This document shows, in pieces, positions 8,054 to 16,413 of a DNA stretch of 64,000 nt. The notes beneath the pieces are model-generated. The model worked only from the letters and a program-made list of their open reading frames with translations, made no database searches and was not told where the DNA came from. The position numbers and the translations under genes are program-made. The stretch covers positions 30,538 through 94,537 of the forward strand of contig NZ_AUEZ01000006.1 in assembly GCF_000426245.1 (NCBI RefSeq), read 5' to 3'. The DNA comes from Bradyrhizobium sp. Ai1a-2. Its GTDB lineage: Bacteria > Pseudomonadota > Alphaproteobacteria > Rhizobiales > Xanthobacteraceae. Positions within the stretch are counted from its first letter, which is position 1; each line of letters starts with the position of its first letter.

Positions 8054-9445
8054 TCAGATGATGCCGGTCAGGCGCAACAGGATGCCCGTGATGCAGGACG
8101 CCGCAAGGACGACAAGCATCCCCACATTGAAGCGGAAGATCGCGGTGGCGGCCGCGATCGACAACGCCAGCGCCGCCCAATCCACGCTGCTCAGCGCCGG
8201 TGCATCGAAGGAGAGGCCGAAGCCTTGAACTGGAAAAGTCTGCCGGAAGATCGTGTGCAGCGCGAACCAGATCGAGAGATTGAGGATGACGCCGACGACC
8301 GCGGCGGTGATCGCCGAGAGCGCACCGGCGAGCGCCTTGTTGCCGCGCATGGTCTCGATGTAGGGACCGCCGAGGAAGATCCAGAGGAAGCAGGGCGTGA
8401 ACGTGACCCAGGTCGCGAGCAGCCCGCCGAGCGTGCCCGCCAGCATCGGAGACAGTTCGCCTGCCTCACGGAACGCCGCCATGAAGCCTACGAACTGGAC
8501 GACCATGATCAGCGGTCCCGGCGTCGTCTCGGCCATGCCGAGGCCGTCGAGCATTTCGCGGGGCTCGACCCAGTGATAGTAGTTGGCCGCCTGCTGCGCC
8601 ACATAGGCCAGCACGGCATAGGCGCCGCCGAACGTCACCATCGCCATCTTGCTGAAGAAGATCGCGATCTGGCTGAAGACATTCGACGGGCCGAGGCCAA
8701 CGAGCAGCGCGGTGACGGGAACGAGCCAGAGCGCAAGCCAGATGGCACCGACGCGCAGCGCCCGGGACGCGCTTGGCCGAACGTGCTCTGGGACTGCTTC
8801 GTCGAGCATGCTGTCGATCGCGGCGGGATTCTTTCCGCCGTGCTCGAGCGCGGCGAATTCCGGCCTGTCGAGCCGTGCGCCGATGTAGCCGATGACACCG
8901 GCAGCCACGACGATCAAGGGAAACGGCGCCGCGAAAAAGAAGATCGCGACGAACGCGATCGCCGCGATCGCGATCATGACCCGGTTGCGAAGGGCGCGCT
9001 TGCCGATCCGGACCACCGCCTGGATCACGATCGCGAGGACGGCCGCCTTGAGGCCGAAGAACAGCGCCTCGACGAAGCCGACATTGCCGTAGGCGGCGTA
9101 GATGTAGCTCAGCGCCATGATGGCAACGACGCCGGGCAGGATGAACAGGCCTCCGGCCACGACCCCGCCGACAGTCCGGTGCAGCAGCCAGCCGATATAG
9201 GTTGCAAGCTGCTGCGCCTCGGGTCCGGGCAGCAGCATGCAGTAGTTGAGCGCATGCAGGAAGCGCGCTTCCGAAATCCAGTTCTTCTCCTCGACGAGGA
9301 TGCGATGCATCACCGCGATCTGCCCGGCCGGCCCGCCGAAGCTCAGGATCGCGACGCGCAGCCAGACCGCGAGCGCCTCGGTAAAGGCGATGCCGTGCGC
9401 CTCGCCGGGCGAAGCGGCTTTGGAGTCTGCGGCGAGGGTGGTCAT
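8054..9445 (-). CDS. chrA: Chromate transporter ChrA
   Basis: A 463-residue inner-membrane protein of the CHR family, which exports chromate and so gives chromate resistance. Two homologous halves of about 200 residues are visible, each beginning with the family pattern of a FGGPAGQIAVMH / FGGAYAVLAYV motif, with further conserved stretches (LPGPEAQQLATYIG in the first half, AETTPGPLIMVVQFVGF in the second). About ten to twelve helices are expected. Length is normal for the long, two-domain form. The start ATG overlaps the stop of the rhodanese-ChrB gene by four bases, so translation is coupled. The pair of resistance genes heads the seven-gene minus-strand run. Confidence 0.93.
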   Translation of the reverse strand: MTTLAADSKAASPGEAHGIAFTEALAVWLRVAILSFGGPAGQIAVMHRILVEEKNWISEARFLHALNYCMLLPGPEAQQLATYIGWLLHRTVGGVVAGGLFILPGVVAIMALSYIYAAYGNVGFVEALFFGLKAAVLAIVIQAVVRIGKRALRNRVMIAIAAIAFVAIFFFAAPFPLIVVAAGVIGYIGARLDRPEFAALEHGGKNPAAIDSMLDEAVPEHVRPSASRALRVGAIWLALWLVPVTALLVGLGPSNVFSQIAIFFSKMAMVTFGGAYAVLAYVAQQAANYYHWVEPREMLDGLGMAETTPGPLIMVVQFVGFMAAFREAGELSPMLAGTLGGLLATWVTFTPCFLWIFLGGPYIETMRGNKALAGALSAITAAVVGVILNLSIWFALHTIFRQTFPVQGFGLSFDAPALSSVDWAALALSIAAATAIFRFNVGMLVVLAASCITGILLRLTGII

Positions 9446-10260
9446 GGCTTCACCTTGCTGGTCGGCCAGTTATGGGTCTCCTTGGTCGCGTCGCGGCACC
9501 AGCGATAGAAGGCGTCGTAGAGAAGCAGGCCGGCGTTGAGCTGCTCGAGGTCGTCGTCGTACATGCGCGACAGGCCGAGCGACGCCGCGAGCAGGCCCGG
9601 CGCCTCCGGAGACAGATCGAGCCGCGCGGTGTCGGCCGCGCGCACCATGACGGCGAGCCGCTCGAGTGCGGGCGTGGACAGCCCGAACTCCTGCACCATC
9701 ACATCGAAGGTGCAGAGCTCGCCGCGGTGGCTCCAGAACACATTCTCGATGTCGAACGGCGTGGCCGCGAAGCGCTCGGCGACCGCCACGACTTCCGCAG
9801 GAGTGACGAACAGGAAGACCGCGGCGGGATCGACGAACCGGCGAATCAGCCAGGGACAGGCGATGCGATCGATCTTCGGCCGCGATCGCGTCACCCAGAC
9901 GGTGCGCCCGCGCCCGTCACGCTTCGGAATCCTCTCGGCGGGCACGGTGGGCAGTTCCGCCTGTTTCCAGCCGAGATGGCCGCCTTCCAGGATCTCCGCC
10001 GCGATGCCGTTGTGGCGGAGCCAGGCGGCGGCGCCTTCGCTGAGCTTCTCGCCCTTGTTGCAGATGACGATCGCCGAGCGCCCGGCCAGCTCTCGCGCCC
10101 AGTCGTGAACGTCGAGATGTGAGCGGCGCGTCGCGCCCGGGATCAGTCTCGGATCCGCCGCGAAGTCGTCATCAAGGCGGACGTCGATCAGAACAGGCAC
10201 GCTGGCCGTGCCAATCAATCGTGAAAGCTTGTCAGGGGAAATGGATGTGTATGAAGACAT
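9442..10260 (-). CDS. chrB: Rhodanese-ChrB fusion, chromate resistance protein
   Basis: A 272-residue protein with an N-terminal rhodanese-like domain (about 1-105; candidate catalytic Cys68 in VICNKGEK) and a C-terminal ChrB domain (about 118-270) showing KIDRIACPWLIRRFVDP, a FVTPAEV strand and ELCTFDVMVQEFGL. ChrB proteins are linked to chromate-dependent control or resistance next to chrA. I place the start at the ATG at 10260, six bases after GAGGGA. An in-frame ATG at 10299 would add 13 residues but lies inside the structured leader. The gene overlaps chrA by 4 bp. In many ChrB proteins the N-terminal part is not a rhodanese, so sulfur chemistry or oxyanion binding may be involved. The symbol follows domain content and context. 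Confidence 0.85.
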   Translation of the reverse strand: MSSYTSISPDKLSRLIGTASVPVLIDVRLDDDFAADPRLIPGATRRSHLDVHDWARELAGRSAIVICNKGEKLSEGAAAWLRHNGIAAEILEGGHLGWKQAELPTVPAERIPKRDGRGRTVWVTRSRPKIDRIACPWLIRRFVDPAAVFLFVTPAEVVAVAERFAATPFDIENVFWSHRGELCTFDVMVQEFGLSTPALERLAVMVRAADTARLDLSPEAPGLLAASLGLSRMYDDDLEQLNAGLLLYDAFYRWCRDATKETHNWPTSKVKP

Positions 10261-10336
10261 GCTGCGTCCCTCATCGTTAAGGACGCGATACTTGGGCATG
10301 TCGCCTCGCGGGGAGATCGCCTAATCCCCGTGAGGC
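10261..10336 (-). ncRNA. Candidate structured leader (chrB-type cis-regulatory RNA)
   Basis: On the minus strand, just before chrB, two hairpins can form. The first pairs 10336-10325 with 10314-10303 (11 of 12 positions complementary, stem GCCTCACGGGGA against TCCCCGCGAGGC, 10-base loop). The second pairs GCGTCC (10286-10281) with GGACGC (10269-10264). Its loop and 3' arm contain the GAGGGA ribosome site, and the start codon follows three bases later. This is the layout of a translation-controlling leader. From memory, comparative work described a chrB RNA motif upstream of chromate-resistance genes in Rhizobiales; I cannot verify the match here. Confidence 0.5.
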
Positions 10337-10601
10337 AAAATAAACTCCTTGCTGCCGGCCATGTCAATCGACGTCGCGATGCGTCCGCAGTCCTGACAAA
10401 TCCCTGATCGGATGTTCCGATCGGTTCCGCGACATGTCGAAGCATGGCGATGTCCGTCGCCCCGCTGCATACTGCGACGTGCATTTCGCGGACGAACCGA
10501 TAACGCACATCTTGTTGACCGTCCCTCCTGATTGACGCCCCAGATCTGTGGTTCGATCTTGCTCTTGAACCTGGCAATGGGGCCGGGATGGAGATCATCT
10601 G
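10337..10601. other. Divergent intergenic region between chrB and the GNAT gene
   Basis: Together with the chrB leader this makes a 341-bp gap between divergent genes. It must hold the promoter of the minus-strand chr run and that of the plus-strand acetyltransferase. Apart from the leader hairpins I see no strong palindrome or repeat and no small gene with a good ribosome site. Confidence 0.45.
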
Positions 10602-11192
10602 ATGAGCGCCGTGAACGCAGTTTCTGGTCCGGTCGTGACTGCCGTTGCGCCAGCCGATATCGAACGGGCCATTTCCGTTCTGGTGCTTGCCTTCAGCACC
10701 GATCCGGTGGCGCGTTGGACCTATCCGGATCCGGACCAGTACCTCGCATCACTCCCGGCGTTCGTGCGCGCATTCGGCGGCCGCGCCTTTGAGCAAGACA
10801 CGGCGCGCTGTGCCGACGACTATGTGGGCGTGGCGCTGTGGCTGCCGCCGGGCATCGAGCCCGACGAGGCGGCCCTCGCAGCGACCATGCCGGCAGGGCG
10901 AGAGTCCGAGATGGCTGCCGTTTTCGAAGGGATGGCGGCCTATCATCCCCATGAGCCTCATTGGTATCTGCCGCTGATCGGTGTCGATCCGGTGTATCGC
11001 GGCAAGGGTCGTGGCGGAGCGCTGCTGGGAGACGCCGTTCGGCTGTTCGATCGGGATCATGTTGCGGCCTATCTCGAATCCACCAACCCGGCCAACATCC
11101 CGCTGTATCAGCGACATGGCTTCGAGCTCCTCGGCACGATCCAGGCGGGGACATCGCCGCCACTGTTTCCAATGCTGCGCCGGGCTCGCTGA
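10602..11192 (+). CDS. GNAT family N-acetyltransferase
   Basis: A 196-residue acetyltransferase of the GNAT fold, transferring acetyl from acetyl-CoA to an amine. The acetyl-CoA loop is clear: PLIGVDPVYRGKGRGGALL (motif A, with the R-x-x-G-x-G/A pattern) around residues 123-141, followed by LESTNPANIPLYQRHGFEL, the usual C-terminal motif B. The N-terminal part (VLVLAFSTDPVARW, YPDPDQYL) resembles the subgroup often found beside toxin or secondary-metabolism genes in actinobacteria and rhizobia. GGAGAT precedes the ATG. It stands alone, divergent from chrB and 225 bp ahead of the monooxygenase fusion. The substrate is unknown. Confidence 0.85.
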   Translation: MSAVNAVSGPVVTAVAPADIERAISVLVLAFSTDPVARWTYPDPDQYLASLPAFVRAFGGRAFEQDTARCADDYVGVALWLPPGIEPDEAALAATMPAGRESEMAAVFEGMAAYHPHEPHWYLPLIGVDPVYRGKGRGGALLGDAVRLFDRDHVAAYLESTNPANIPLYQRHGFELLGTIQAGTSPPLFPMLRRAR

Positions 11193-11417
11193 GGGCGCCG
11201 GCTTCGGCTGAAGCGTTCCGCGCAAGTTCACCAAAGCGATCGCGTGTTCCAGAGGGCGACGGCTATCTGCCGGGCGTCAGCGTCGCATCGTGTCGGCCTG
11301 TTTCCCAATAGGAACAAATGGTCGCTGCGATGCAGCAACCGAAGATTGAATTGTCCGATGACAGACCGGGGAAAGGAGATGTAGCCTCACGAAAAATCAA
11401 ATGCACGGGAGGATGGC

Positions 11418-14069
11418 ATGCCAGACGCAATGGTTGCAGCACGTGCTTCAGAGGCGACAAACGGCACGGCGCAACAGGTCGACGTCGCGGTGGTGGGGGC
11501 CGGGTTCGCCGGCCTCTATCTTTTACACCGGTTGGCCAAGGCTGGCTTCAGCACGGTGGCGTTGGAGGAGGCCGACGACGTCGGCGGCACCTGGTACTGG
11601 AATCGCTATCCCGGCGCGCGTTGCGACATTCAGACCATCGACTACAGCTACACATTCGATCCGGAGCTGGAGCGCGCGTGGCAATGGTCGGAGAAATACG
11701 CGACCCAGCCTGAAATCCTGCACTATCTCGGCTTCGTCGCCGATCGTTATGACCTCAGGCGTCATATCCGCTTTGGCACCAAGGTCACGGCGGCGACGTG
11801 GGATGAGGCCGCGGAGCGCTGGCTGCTCACGACCGATAGTGGCGCGGCCGTCTCGTGCCGCTACTACATCATGGCCACGGGCTGTCTCTCCGCGCCCAAG
11901 CCGCCGGAGATCGACGGGGTCAAGGACTTCGAGGGCGACGTCTATTTCACCAGCCGCTGGCCGCATGAGGGAGTCAACCTCGCCGGCAAGCGCGTAGCCG
12001 TCATCGGCACGGGATCGTCGGGAATCCAGTCGATCCCAATGATTGCGGAGCAGGCGGCGCACCTCACGGTTTTCCAGCGCACGCCGAACTTTGCGCTGCC
12101 CGCGCACAACGGTCCTCAGCCGGCGGATCGGTTCGCGATGCTGGAGGGTGACCGCGCCGGCTATCGCGAGCAGGCGCGCTGGTCGCTCACGGGCGTGCCA
12201 TATCCGCAGCAGACCGTGGTGAGTTGGCAATTGAGCGATGCCGAGCGGCGCGAGCGCTTCGAGCAGGCCTGGGCCGCGGGCGACCTCGTCCATGTGCTGA
12301 CGCAGCTCTGGGCCGACCAGGGCGTGGACGTCGACGGCAACACGCTGGTCAGCGAGCTGATTCACGAGAAGATCCGCGCAGTCGTGAAGGATCCTGATAC
12401 GGCCGAGGCGCTCACGCCGCGCGACCATCCGTTTGGCGCCAAGCGTCCCTGTCTCGATACCAACTATTATGCCACCTATAACCGTCCCAACGTCACGCTG
12501 GTGAACCTGAGGCAGGAGCCGATCAAGGAGATCACGGCCTCCGGCATCACGACCGAGAAGCGCAGCTTCGATCTCGATGTGATCGTGTTCGCCACCGGCT
12601 TCGACGCCATGACCGGCGCCATCAAGGCGGTGCATCCGATCACGGGACGTCACGGAAAATCGCTGTCCGACGTCTGGTCGCACGGACCGCAGACTTATCT
12701 CGGGCTGACCGTCGCGGAGTTTCCCAACCTGTTCATGATCACGGGGCCGGGCAGCCCGTCGGTGCTGTCGAACATGGCGGTATCGATCGAGCAGCATATC
12801 GACTGGGTGGTCGATCGATTGATCGCGCTGCGCGAGGCGGGCTTCACCACCATCGAAGCGACCGAGACGGCGCAGGCCGGTTGGGCGCAGCACATGGCCG
12901 ACTGCGCGACGGTCACGCTGCATCGGCTCGCCAACACCTGGTACACGGGCGCAAACGTTCCGGGCAAGGCGCGCGGCGTGATGCCGTATACCGGCGGCGT
13001 CGGCCCGTATCGCAGCATCTGCAACGAGATCGTCAGCCGCGGCATGCTCGGCTTCAAGCTCACCGGGCCGAACGTTGCAGAGCAATGCAACGACGGCGAG
13101 GTCGTACGCCTGCAACCGGATGTGCGGCTCGTGCTCGGCATGCTCGCGGACATGAACCTGCCGCCGATCGAGTCCCTCGGCGCCCAGGGCGCGCGCGACT
13201 TCCTCGACGAGTTCAACAAGGGCCGTCCCGCGGGCCGGCCGGTCGGAGAGATCGTCGACGGCACGCTTCCCGGCAATGACGGTCCGCTGCCCTATCGCCT
13301 CTATCGGCCGGCGACGCCGGGGCCGCATCCGATCGTGGTCTATTTCCATGGCGGCGGCTGGGTGCTGGGCGACGAGCAGTCGGACGATCCGTTCTGCCGC
13401 GACATGTGCCGGCGAAGCGGAATGATTTTCGTCAGCGTTGGCTATCGGCATGCGCCCTGGCACCGCTTCCCGACCGCGGCGGAGGATGGCTTTGCCGCGA
13501 CGCGCTGGATTGCCGAGCATGCGGCCGAACTCGGCGGTGTGCCAGGACCGGTGCTGGTCGCCGGCTGGAGCGCCGGCGGCAATATCGCGGCCGTCACCTG
13601 CCAGCTCGCGCGCGATCGCGGCGGCCCCGAGATCGCGGGACAGCTCCTGCTGACCCCGGTCACCGACTGCACGTTCGACCGGCCGTCCTACACCGACAAT
13701 GCGACGGGTTACTTCGTGACGCGTTCGCTGATGTATTGGTTCTGGGACATCTACTGCTCGCCCGGCGACCGGACCGATCCGCGCGTCTCGCCGCTACGCG
13801 GCAAGCTGGAGGGCTTGCCCCCGGCCTTCGTGGTGACCTGCGAGTTCGATCCGCTGCGTGACGAGGGGATGGCTTACGCCGAAGCGCTCGCTGCTGCCGG
13901 CGTACCGGTCGAGCAGCTCAACGCCCGCGGCCATTTCCACTGTTCGTTCACCATGGTCGACGTGATTATCACCGGCGTCAGCGGACGTGTGCGGATGGCC
14001 GAAGCCTTGCGCCGGTTTGCCGGGCTGGGTGACGAGGGGGCGGTGCCTATCGGCGTGGCCGCGGAGTAG
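11418..14069 (+). CDS. Baeyer-Villiger-type flavin monooxygenase fused to an alpha/beta-hydrolase
   Basis: An 883-residue single polypeptide. Residues 1-540 are a class B flavin monooxygenase: FAD motif GAGFAG (27-32), [20 protein letters not shown] motif GTGSSG (from 197) and an ATGFD segment. The diagnostic FxGxxxHxxxWP segment reads [12 protein letters not shown] at 171-182, so the usual histidine is Phe177. Residues about 590-883 form a hormone-sensitive-lipase-type esterase: oxyanion motif HGGGW near 644, nucleophile Ser718 in GWSAGGN, an aspartate in [10 protein letters not shown] and a histidine in RGHFHCSF. A ketone-to-ester step followed by ester hydrolysis on one chain is the natural reading. 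GGGAGG precedes the start. No frameshift joins the halves. The substrate is unknown; cyclic or steroid ketones are possible. Confidence 0.9.
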   Translation: MPDAMVAARASEATNGTAQQVDVAVVGAGFAGLYLLHRLAKAGFSTVALEEADDVGGTWYWNRYPGARCDIQTIDYSYTFDPELERAWQWSEKYATQPEILHYLGFVADRYDLRRHIRFGTKVTAATWDEAAERWLLTTDSGAAVSCRYYIMATGCLSAPKPPEIDGVKDFEGDVYFTSRWPHEGVNLAGKRVAVIGTGSSGIQSIPMIAEQAAHLTVFQRTPNFALPAHNGPQPADRFAMLEGDRAGYREQARWSLTGVPYPQQTVVSWQLSDAERRERFEQAWAAGDLVHVLTQLWADQGVDVDGNTLVSELIHEKIRAVVKDPDTAEALTPRDHPFGAKRPCLDTNYYATYNRPNVTLVNLRQEPIKEITASGITTEKRSFDLDVIVFATGFDAMTGAIKAVHPITGRHGKSLSDVWSHGPQTYLGLTVAEFPNLFMITGPGSPSVLSNMAVSIEQHIDWVVDRLIALREAGFTTIEATETAQAGWAQHMADCATVTLHRLANTWYTGANVPGKARGVMPYTGGVGPYRSICNEIVSRGMLGFKLTGPNVAEQCNDGEVVRLQPDVRLVLGMLADMNLPPIESLGAQGARDFLDEFNKGRPAGRPVGEIVDGTLPGNDGPLPYRLYRPATPGPHPIVVYFHGGGWVLGDEQSDDPFCRDMCRRSGMIFVSVGYRHAPWHRFPTAAEDGFAATRWIAEHAAELGGVPGPVLVAGWSAGGNIAAVTCQLARDRGGPEIAGQLLLTPVTDCTFDRPSYTDNATGYFVTRSLMYWFWDIYCSPGDRTDPRVSPLRGKLEGLPPAFVVTCEFDPLRDEGMAYAEALAAAGVPVEQLNARGHFHCSFTMVDVIITGVSGRVRMAEALRRFAGLGDEGAVPIGVAAE

Positions 14070-14082
14070 AAGAATGTAGAAC

Positions 14083-14191
14083 GTAGGATGGGTAGAGCGA
14101 AGCGAAACCCATCAAATCGCATCGACTGAAGCGAAACCCATTACTCTCCGGGATGAAGGTGATGGGTTTCGCTGCGCTCTACCCATCCTAC
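14083..14191. terminator. Long imperfect inverted repeat between convergent genes
   Basis: The 31-base arm at 14083-14113 (beginning GTAGGATGGGTAGAGCGAAG) pairs with 14161-14191, with one mismatch. A third partial copy of the GAAGCGAAACCCAT element lies in the loop. The element resembles a palindromic repeat family common in Bradyrhizobium. Placed between the ends of the monooxygenase fusion and the AI-2E family permease gene, it could terminate transcription from both sides, although there is no T-run. Confidence 0.65.
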
Positions 14192-14195
14192 GCGT

Positions 14196-15290
14196 CTACG
14201 CGCTGTCTCGCGACGTCCGCCTCGATGTGGCGAAGATATCCCAACTCACCATGAAGATCGCGGCGATCAGCGGGCCGATGACGAACCCATTCAGGCCGAA
14301 GACCTCGATGCCGCCGAGCGTGGAGATCAGCACGACGTAGTCGGGCAGCTTGGTGCCCTTGCCGACCAGGAAGGGACGCAGCACATTGTCCACCAAGCCG
14401 ATGACGAGCACGCCATAGGCAATAAGACCGAGGCCCTGCCATATGGCGCCGGTCGCCAGGAAATAGATGGCAACGGGGATCCAGACCAACCCGGCGCCGA
14501 TCGCCGGCAATAGCGACAGGAAGGCCATCAACACGGCCCACAAGATCGGCGCGTGAACGCCCAAAAACCAGAACGCCAGTCCGCCGAGCGCGCCCTGAGC
14601 CATCGCGACCAGCACGCCACCCTTGACGGTGGCGCGGACGACATCGGCGAATCGCGTGAACAGCGCGGACTTCCGATCGGCCTCGAGGGGAACGGCCTCC
14701 CTGATCCTATCAGCCACTGCCTTGCCGTCGCGCAACAGGAAAAACAGAAGATACAGCATGATGCCCAGGCTGATCACGAAATCGAATGTGTTCATCCCGA
14801 TGCTGAGCGCCTGAGGCGCCAGAACCTGTCCGCCCTTCATGAGGCCGGACGTCAACGTTTCGCGCAGGGCCGAAAGATCGCCCAGGTTGAAGCGATCCAG
14901 CCAGCCGGTCGCCCACGCAGGCAGCGCATCGAAAACCCGCTGGACGTAGCCGGAGAAGTTGTACTCCCCGGACTGTATCTTTGAGTAGAGACCGGCAGCT
15001 TCTCGAGCCAGGGACGTCGCGATGATAGCGAGCGGCAGCAGCACCATCGCGATGATAAGCAGGACCGTGATCGAGGCGGCGAGGGTCTCCCTTCCGCCGA
15101 CCGATCTCAATATCCTCCGGTTGACCGGCGCAAAGATGACGGCCACGACGATAGCCCAGAGCACCGCGCCATAGAACGGCTGCAGGATCCAGGCGAACGC
15201 CAGGGTGACGACGAACAGCAGCAGCAGGAAACCTTGATCTTCAATCCGTCGCACGGCCGTCTCGCTTTCACCTTTGCAGCCATCTTCCAT
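14196..15290 (-). CDS. AI-2E family transporter (PerM-like membrane protein)
   Basis: A 364-residue inner-membrane protein of the AI-2E/UPF0118 family. An N-terminal helix pair (FLLLLFVVTLAFAWILQPF and GAVLWAIVVAVIFAPVNRR) is followed by a soluble stretch of about 100 residues (YSKIQSGEYNFSGYVQRVFDALP), then five or more helices including the conserved PAIGAGLVWIPVAIYF segment. This is the usual eight-helix layout and length. Characterised relatives export signalling molecules or exchange sodium for protons. The role here is unknown. The gene stands alone on the minus strand, convergent with the monooxygenase fusion and separated from it by the inverted repeat. Confidence 0.85.
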   Translation of the reverse strand: MEDGCKGESETAVRRIEDQGFLLLLFVVTLAFAWILQPFYGAVLWAIVVAVIFAPVNRRILRSVGGRETLAASITVLLIIAMVLLPLAIIATSLAREAAGLYSKIQSGEYNFSGYVQRVFDALPAWATGWLDRFNLGDLSALRETLTSGLMKGGQVLAPQALSIGMNTFDFVISLGIMLYLLFFLLRDGKAVADRIREAVPLEADRKSALFTRFADVVRATVKGGVLVAMAQGALGGLAFWFLGVHAPILWAVLMAFLSLLPAIGAGLVWIPVAIYFLATGAIWQGLGLIAYGVLVIGLVDNVLRPFLVGKGTKLPDYVVLISTLGGIEVFGLNGFVIGPLIAAIFMVSWDIFATSRRTSRDSA

Positions 15291-15446
15291 ACAACGAATC
15301 CGATGCGGGCTCCGTTCACGGACTTGTATAACGCCTTTCGGCCCGCGCCGTGCCGTAGCGCTCTACCGACTTGCATCTGCTCAATGATTCCCACGCTCGA
15401 TTGGGCCGGGGGACGTCCGCCAACGGCCGGTCAGCAGCGAACGAAC

Positions 15447-15797
15447 TCAGAGAATCGCTTCGATACCTTTGCGACGGATTACGTCAAGCAGGACAAGCGC
15501 CGGGCCGGTCGGACGTCTAACCCCGCGTTCAAGCTGCGAGACGTATCCCACGGTCAGGTTGAGGTAACGCGCGAAAACCGCCTGGCTAAGGTTGGCGTGT
15601 TCGCGGAGAGCCCTGATTTGGCGTCCCGTCAGCGACGCCTTGACGGCGGGAGGGATCTCGGCCTTGTGCCGCATGGTGATCTTCTCGTGCTCGGCTTTTG
15701 TCAGCAGGCCGCTCGCGCGCATGTCCAGCGCCGTCTCCAACAGTTCTTTGGTGAGCCGGCTGGTTCTCGTCTTTGGCTTCTTAGTCTTCGCTGCCAT
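15447..15797 (-). CDS. higA: HigA-like antitoxin, HTH domain
   Basis: A 116-residue DNA-binding antitoxin. The N-terminal 50 residues are basic and helical (MAAKTKKPKTRTSRLTKEL), and residues about 55-110 form an XRE/Cro-type helix-turn-helix: GRQIRALREHANLSQAVFARYLNLTVGYVSQLERG, ending RRPTGPALVLLDVIRRKG. This matches the antitoxin partner of PF06296-type RelE/HigB toxins. It overlaps the upstream toxin gene by 17 bp, and the toxin-first order is the higBA arrangement. HigA proteins neutralise the toxin and repress the operon by binding palindromes in the promoter, which here would be the element at 16177-16201. Confidence 0.88.
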   Translation of the reverse strand: MAAKTKKPKTRTSRLTKELLETALDMRASGLLTKAEHEKITMRHKAEIPPAVKASLTGRQIRALREHANLSQAVFARYLNLTVGYVSQLERGVRRPTGPALVLLDVIRRKGIEAIL

Positions 15798-16158
15798 GTC
15801 GCACCTCGATCAAGGTTCCGTCCTTGAGGGCTTGTTCGATCTTTGGATCGCTGGCGTTCAGGAAAGACTCGGCGATCTGCCGCAACGTCACCAACTCCGC
15901 ATCATCGATATTTTCGCGTTCGTTTTTCGCGAAGCCGAACAGGAAGACGGCTCGATGAGAGCCAAACCCGACAAGCAGGCGAAAGCCTCCTCTCTTACCC
16001 TCTCCCGGCCTCGCAACACGCTGTTTGATAATGCGGCCGCCAAGGTCGGCGTCGATCAAGCCGCGCCGTGCGCGTTCGACGGCGGAAACCAGACTGGTAT
16101 CGGGGATGCCATTCTGACGGGTGAACCTCGCAAGCGTCTTGGTCTTAAAGATGCGCAC
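15781..16158 (-). CDS. higB: HigB/RelE-type toxin
   Basis: A 125-residue RelE-superfamily toxin (PF06296 type), which cleaves mRNA on the ribosome. Visible features are FKTKTLARFTRQNGIPDTSLVSAVERARRG-type opening, then DADLGGRIIKQRVARPG, the basic EGKRGGFRLLVGF strand with residues likely to contact RNA, and FLFGFAKNERENIDDAELVTLR typical of the family. It is the first gene of a two-gene minus-strand operon and ends 17 bp into higA. The palindromic promoter is 18 bp upstream. Activity is inferred from family and gene order. Confidence 0.88.
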   Translation of the reverse strand: MRIFKTKTLARFTRQNGIPDTSLVSAVERARRGLIDADLGGRIIKQRVARPGEGKRGGFRLLVGFGSHRAVFLFGFAKNERENIDDAELVTLRQIAESFLNASDPKIEQALKDGTLIEVRHGSED

Positions 16159-16176
16159 AAGCTCTTCTCTAATTCC

Positions 16177-16201
16177 ATAAACTATAGTTTATAGCGCTAT
16201 A
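16177..16201. promoter_or_regulatory. Overlapping palindromes, probable higBA operator
   Basis: A perfect 16-base palindrome ATAAACTATAGTTTAT (16177-16192) overlaps a second perfect 12-base palindrome TATAGCGCTATA (16190-16201). They lie immediately upstream of higB and are very AT-rich against the local background, so they probably include the -10 region. Two adjoining sites fit cooperative HigA autoregulation. Confidence 0.7.
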
Positions 16202-16413
16202 GATAGCAAGGGCCGAGCTCGACGAGTTCTGTCTGCTACAAGCTGGAGAACCTGATCGCCGCAAGTGTACTTCTGCAATGCTGCACTCGCTGGTGCGTGA
16301 CGTCGTCATGCGCCGGTATTCTCCCACAAGATGCCTCCGTCCCATTTGGCGGAGATGTCGCATCCTGCAAACGTCGTCATAGTCTCGCGCCGAAAAAGAA
16401 ACGTGGAGGAAAC

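Noticed and set aside
8048..9508. Long plus-strand open frame opposite chrA
   Set aside because: High GC content leaves antisense frames open. The translation is dominated by Arg, Asp and His, with no domain, while chrA on the other strand has clear family motifs.
11523..13520. Long minus-strand frame opposite the monooxygenase fusion
   Set aside because: It is a shadow of the 883-codon gene, low in hydrophobic order and without ribosome site or recognised motifs.
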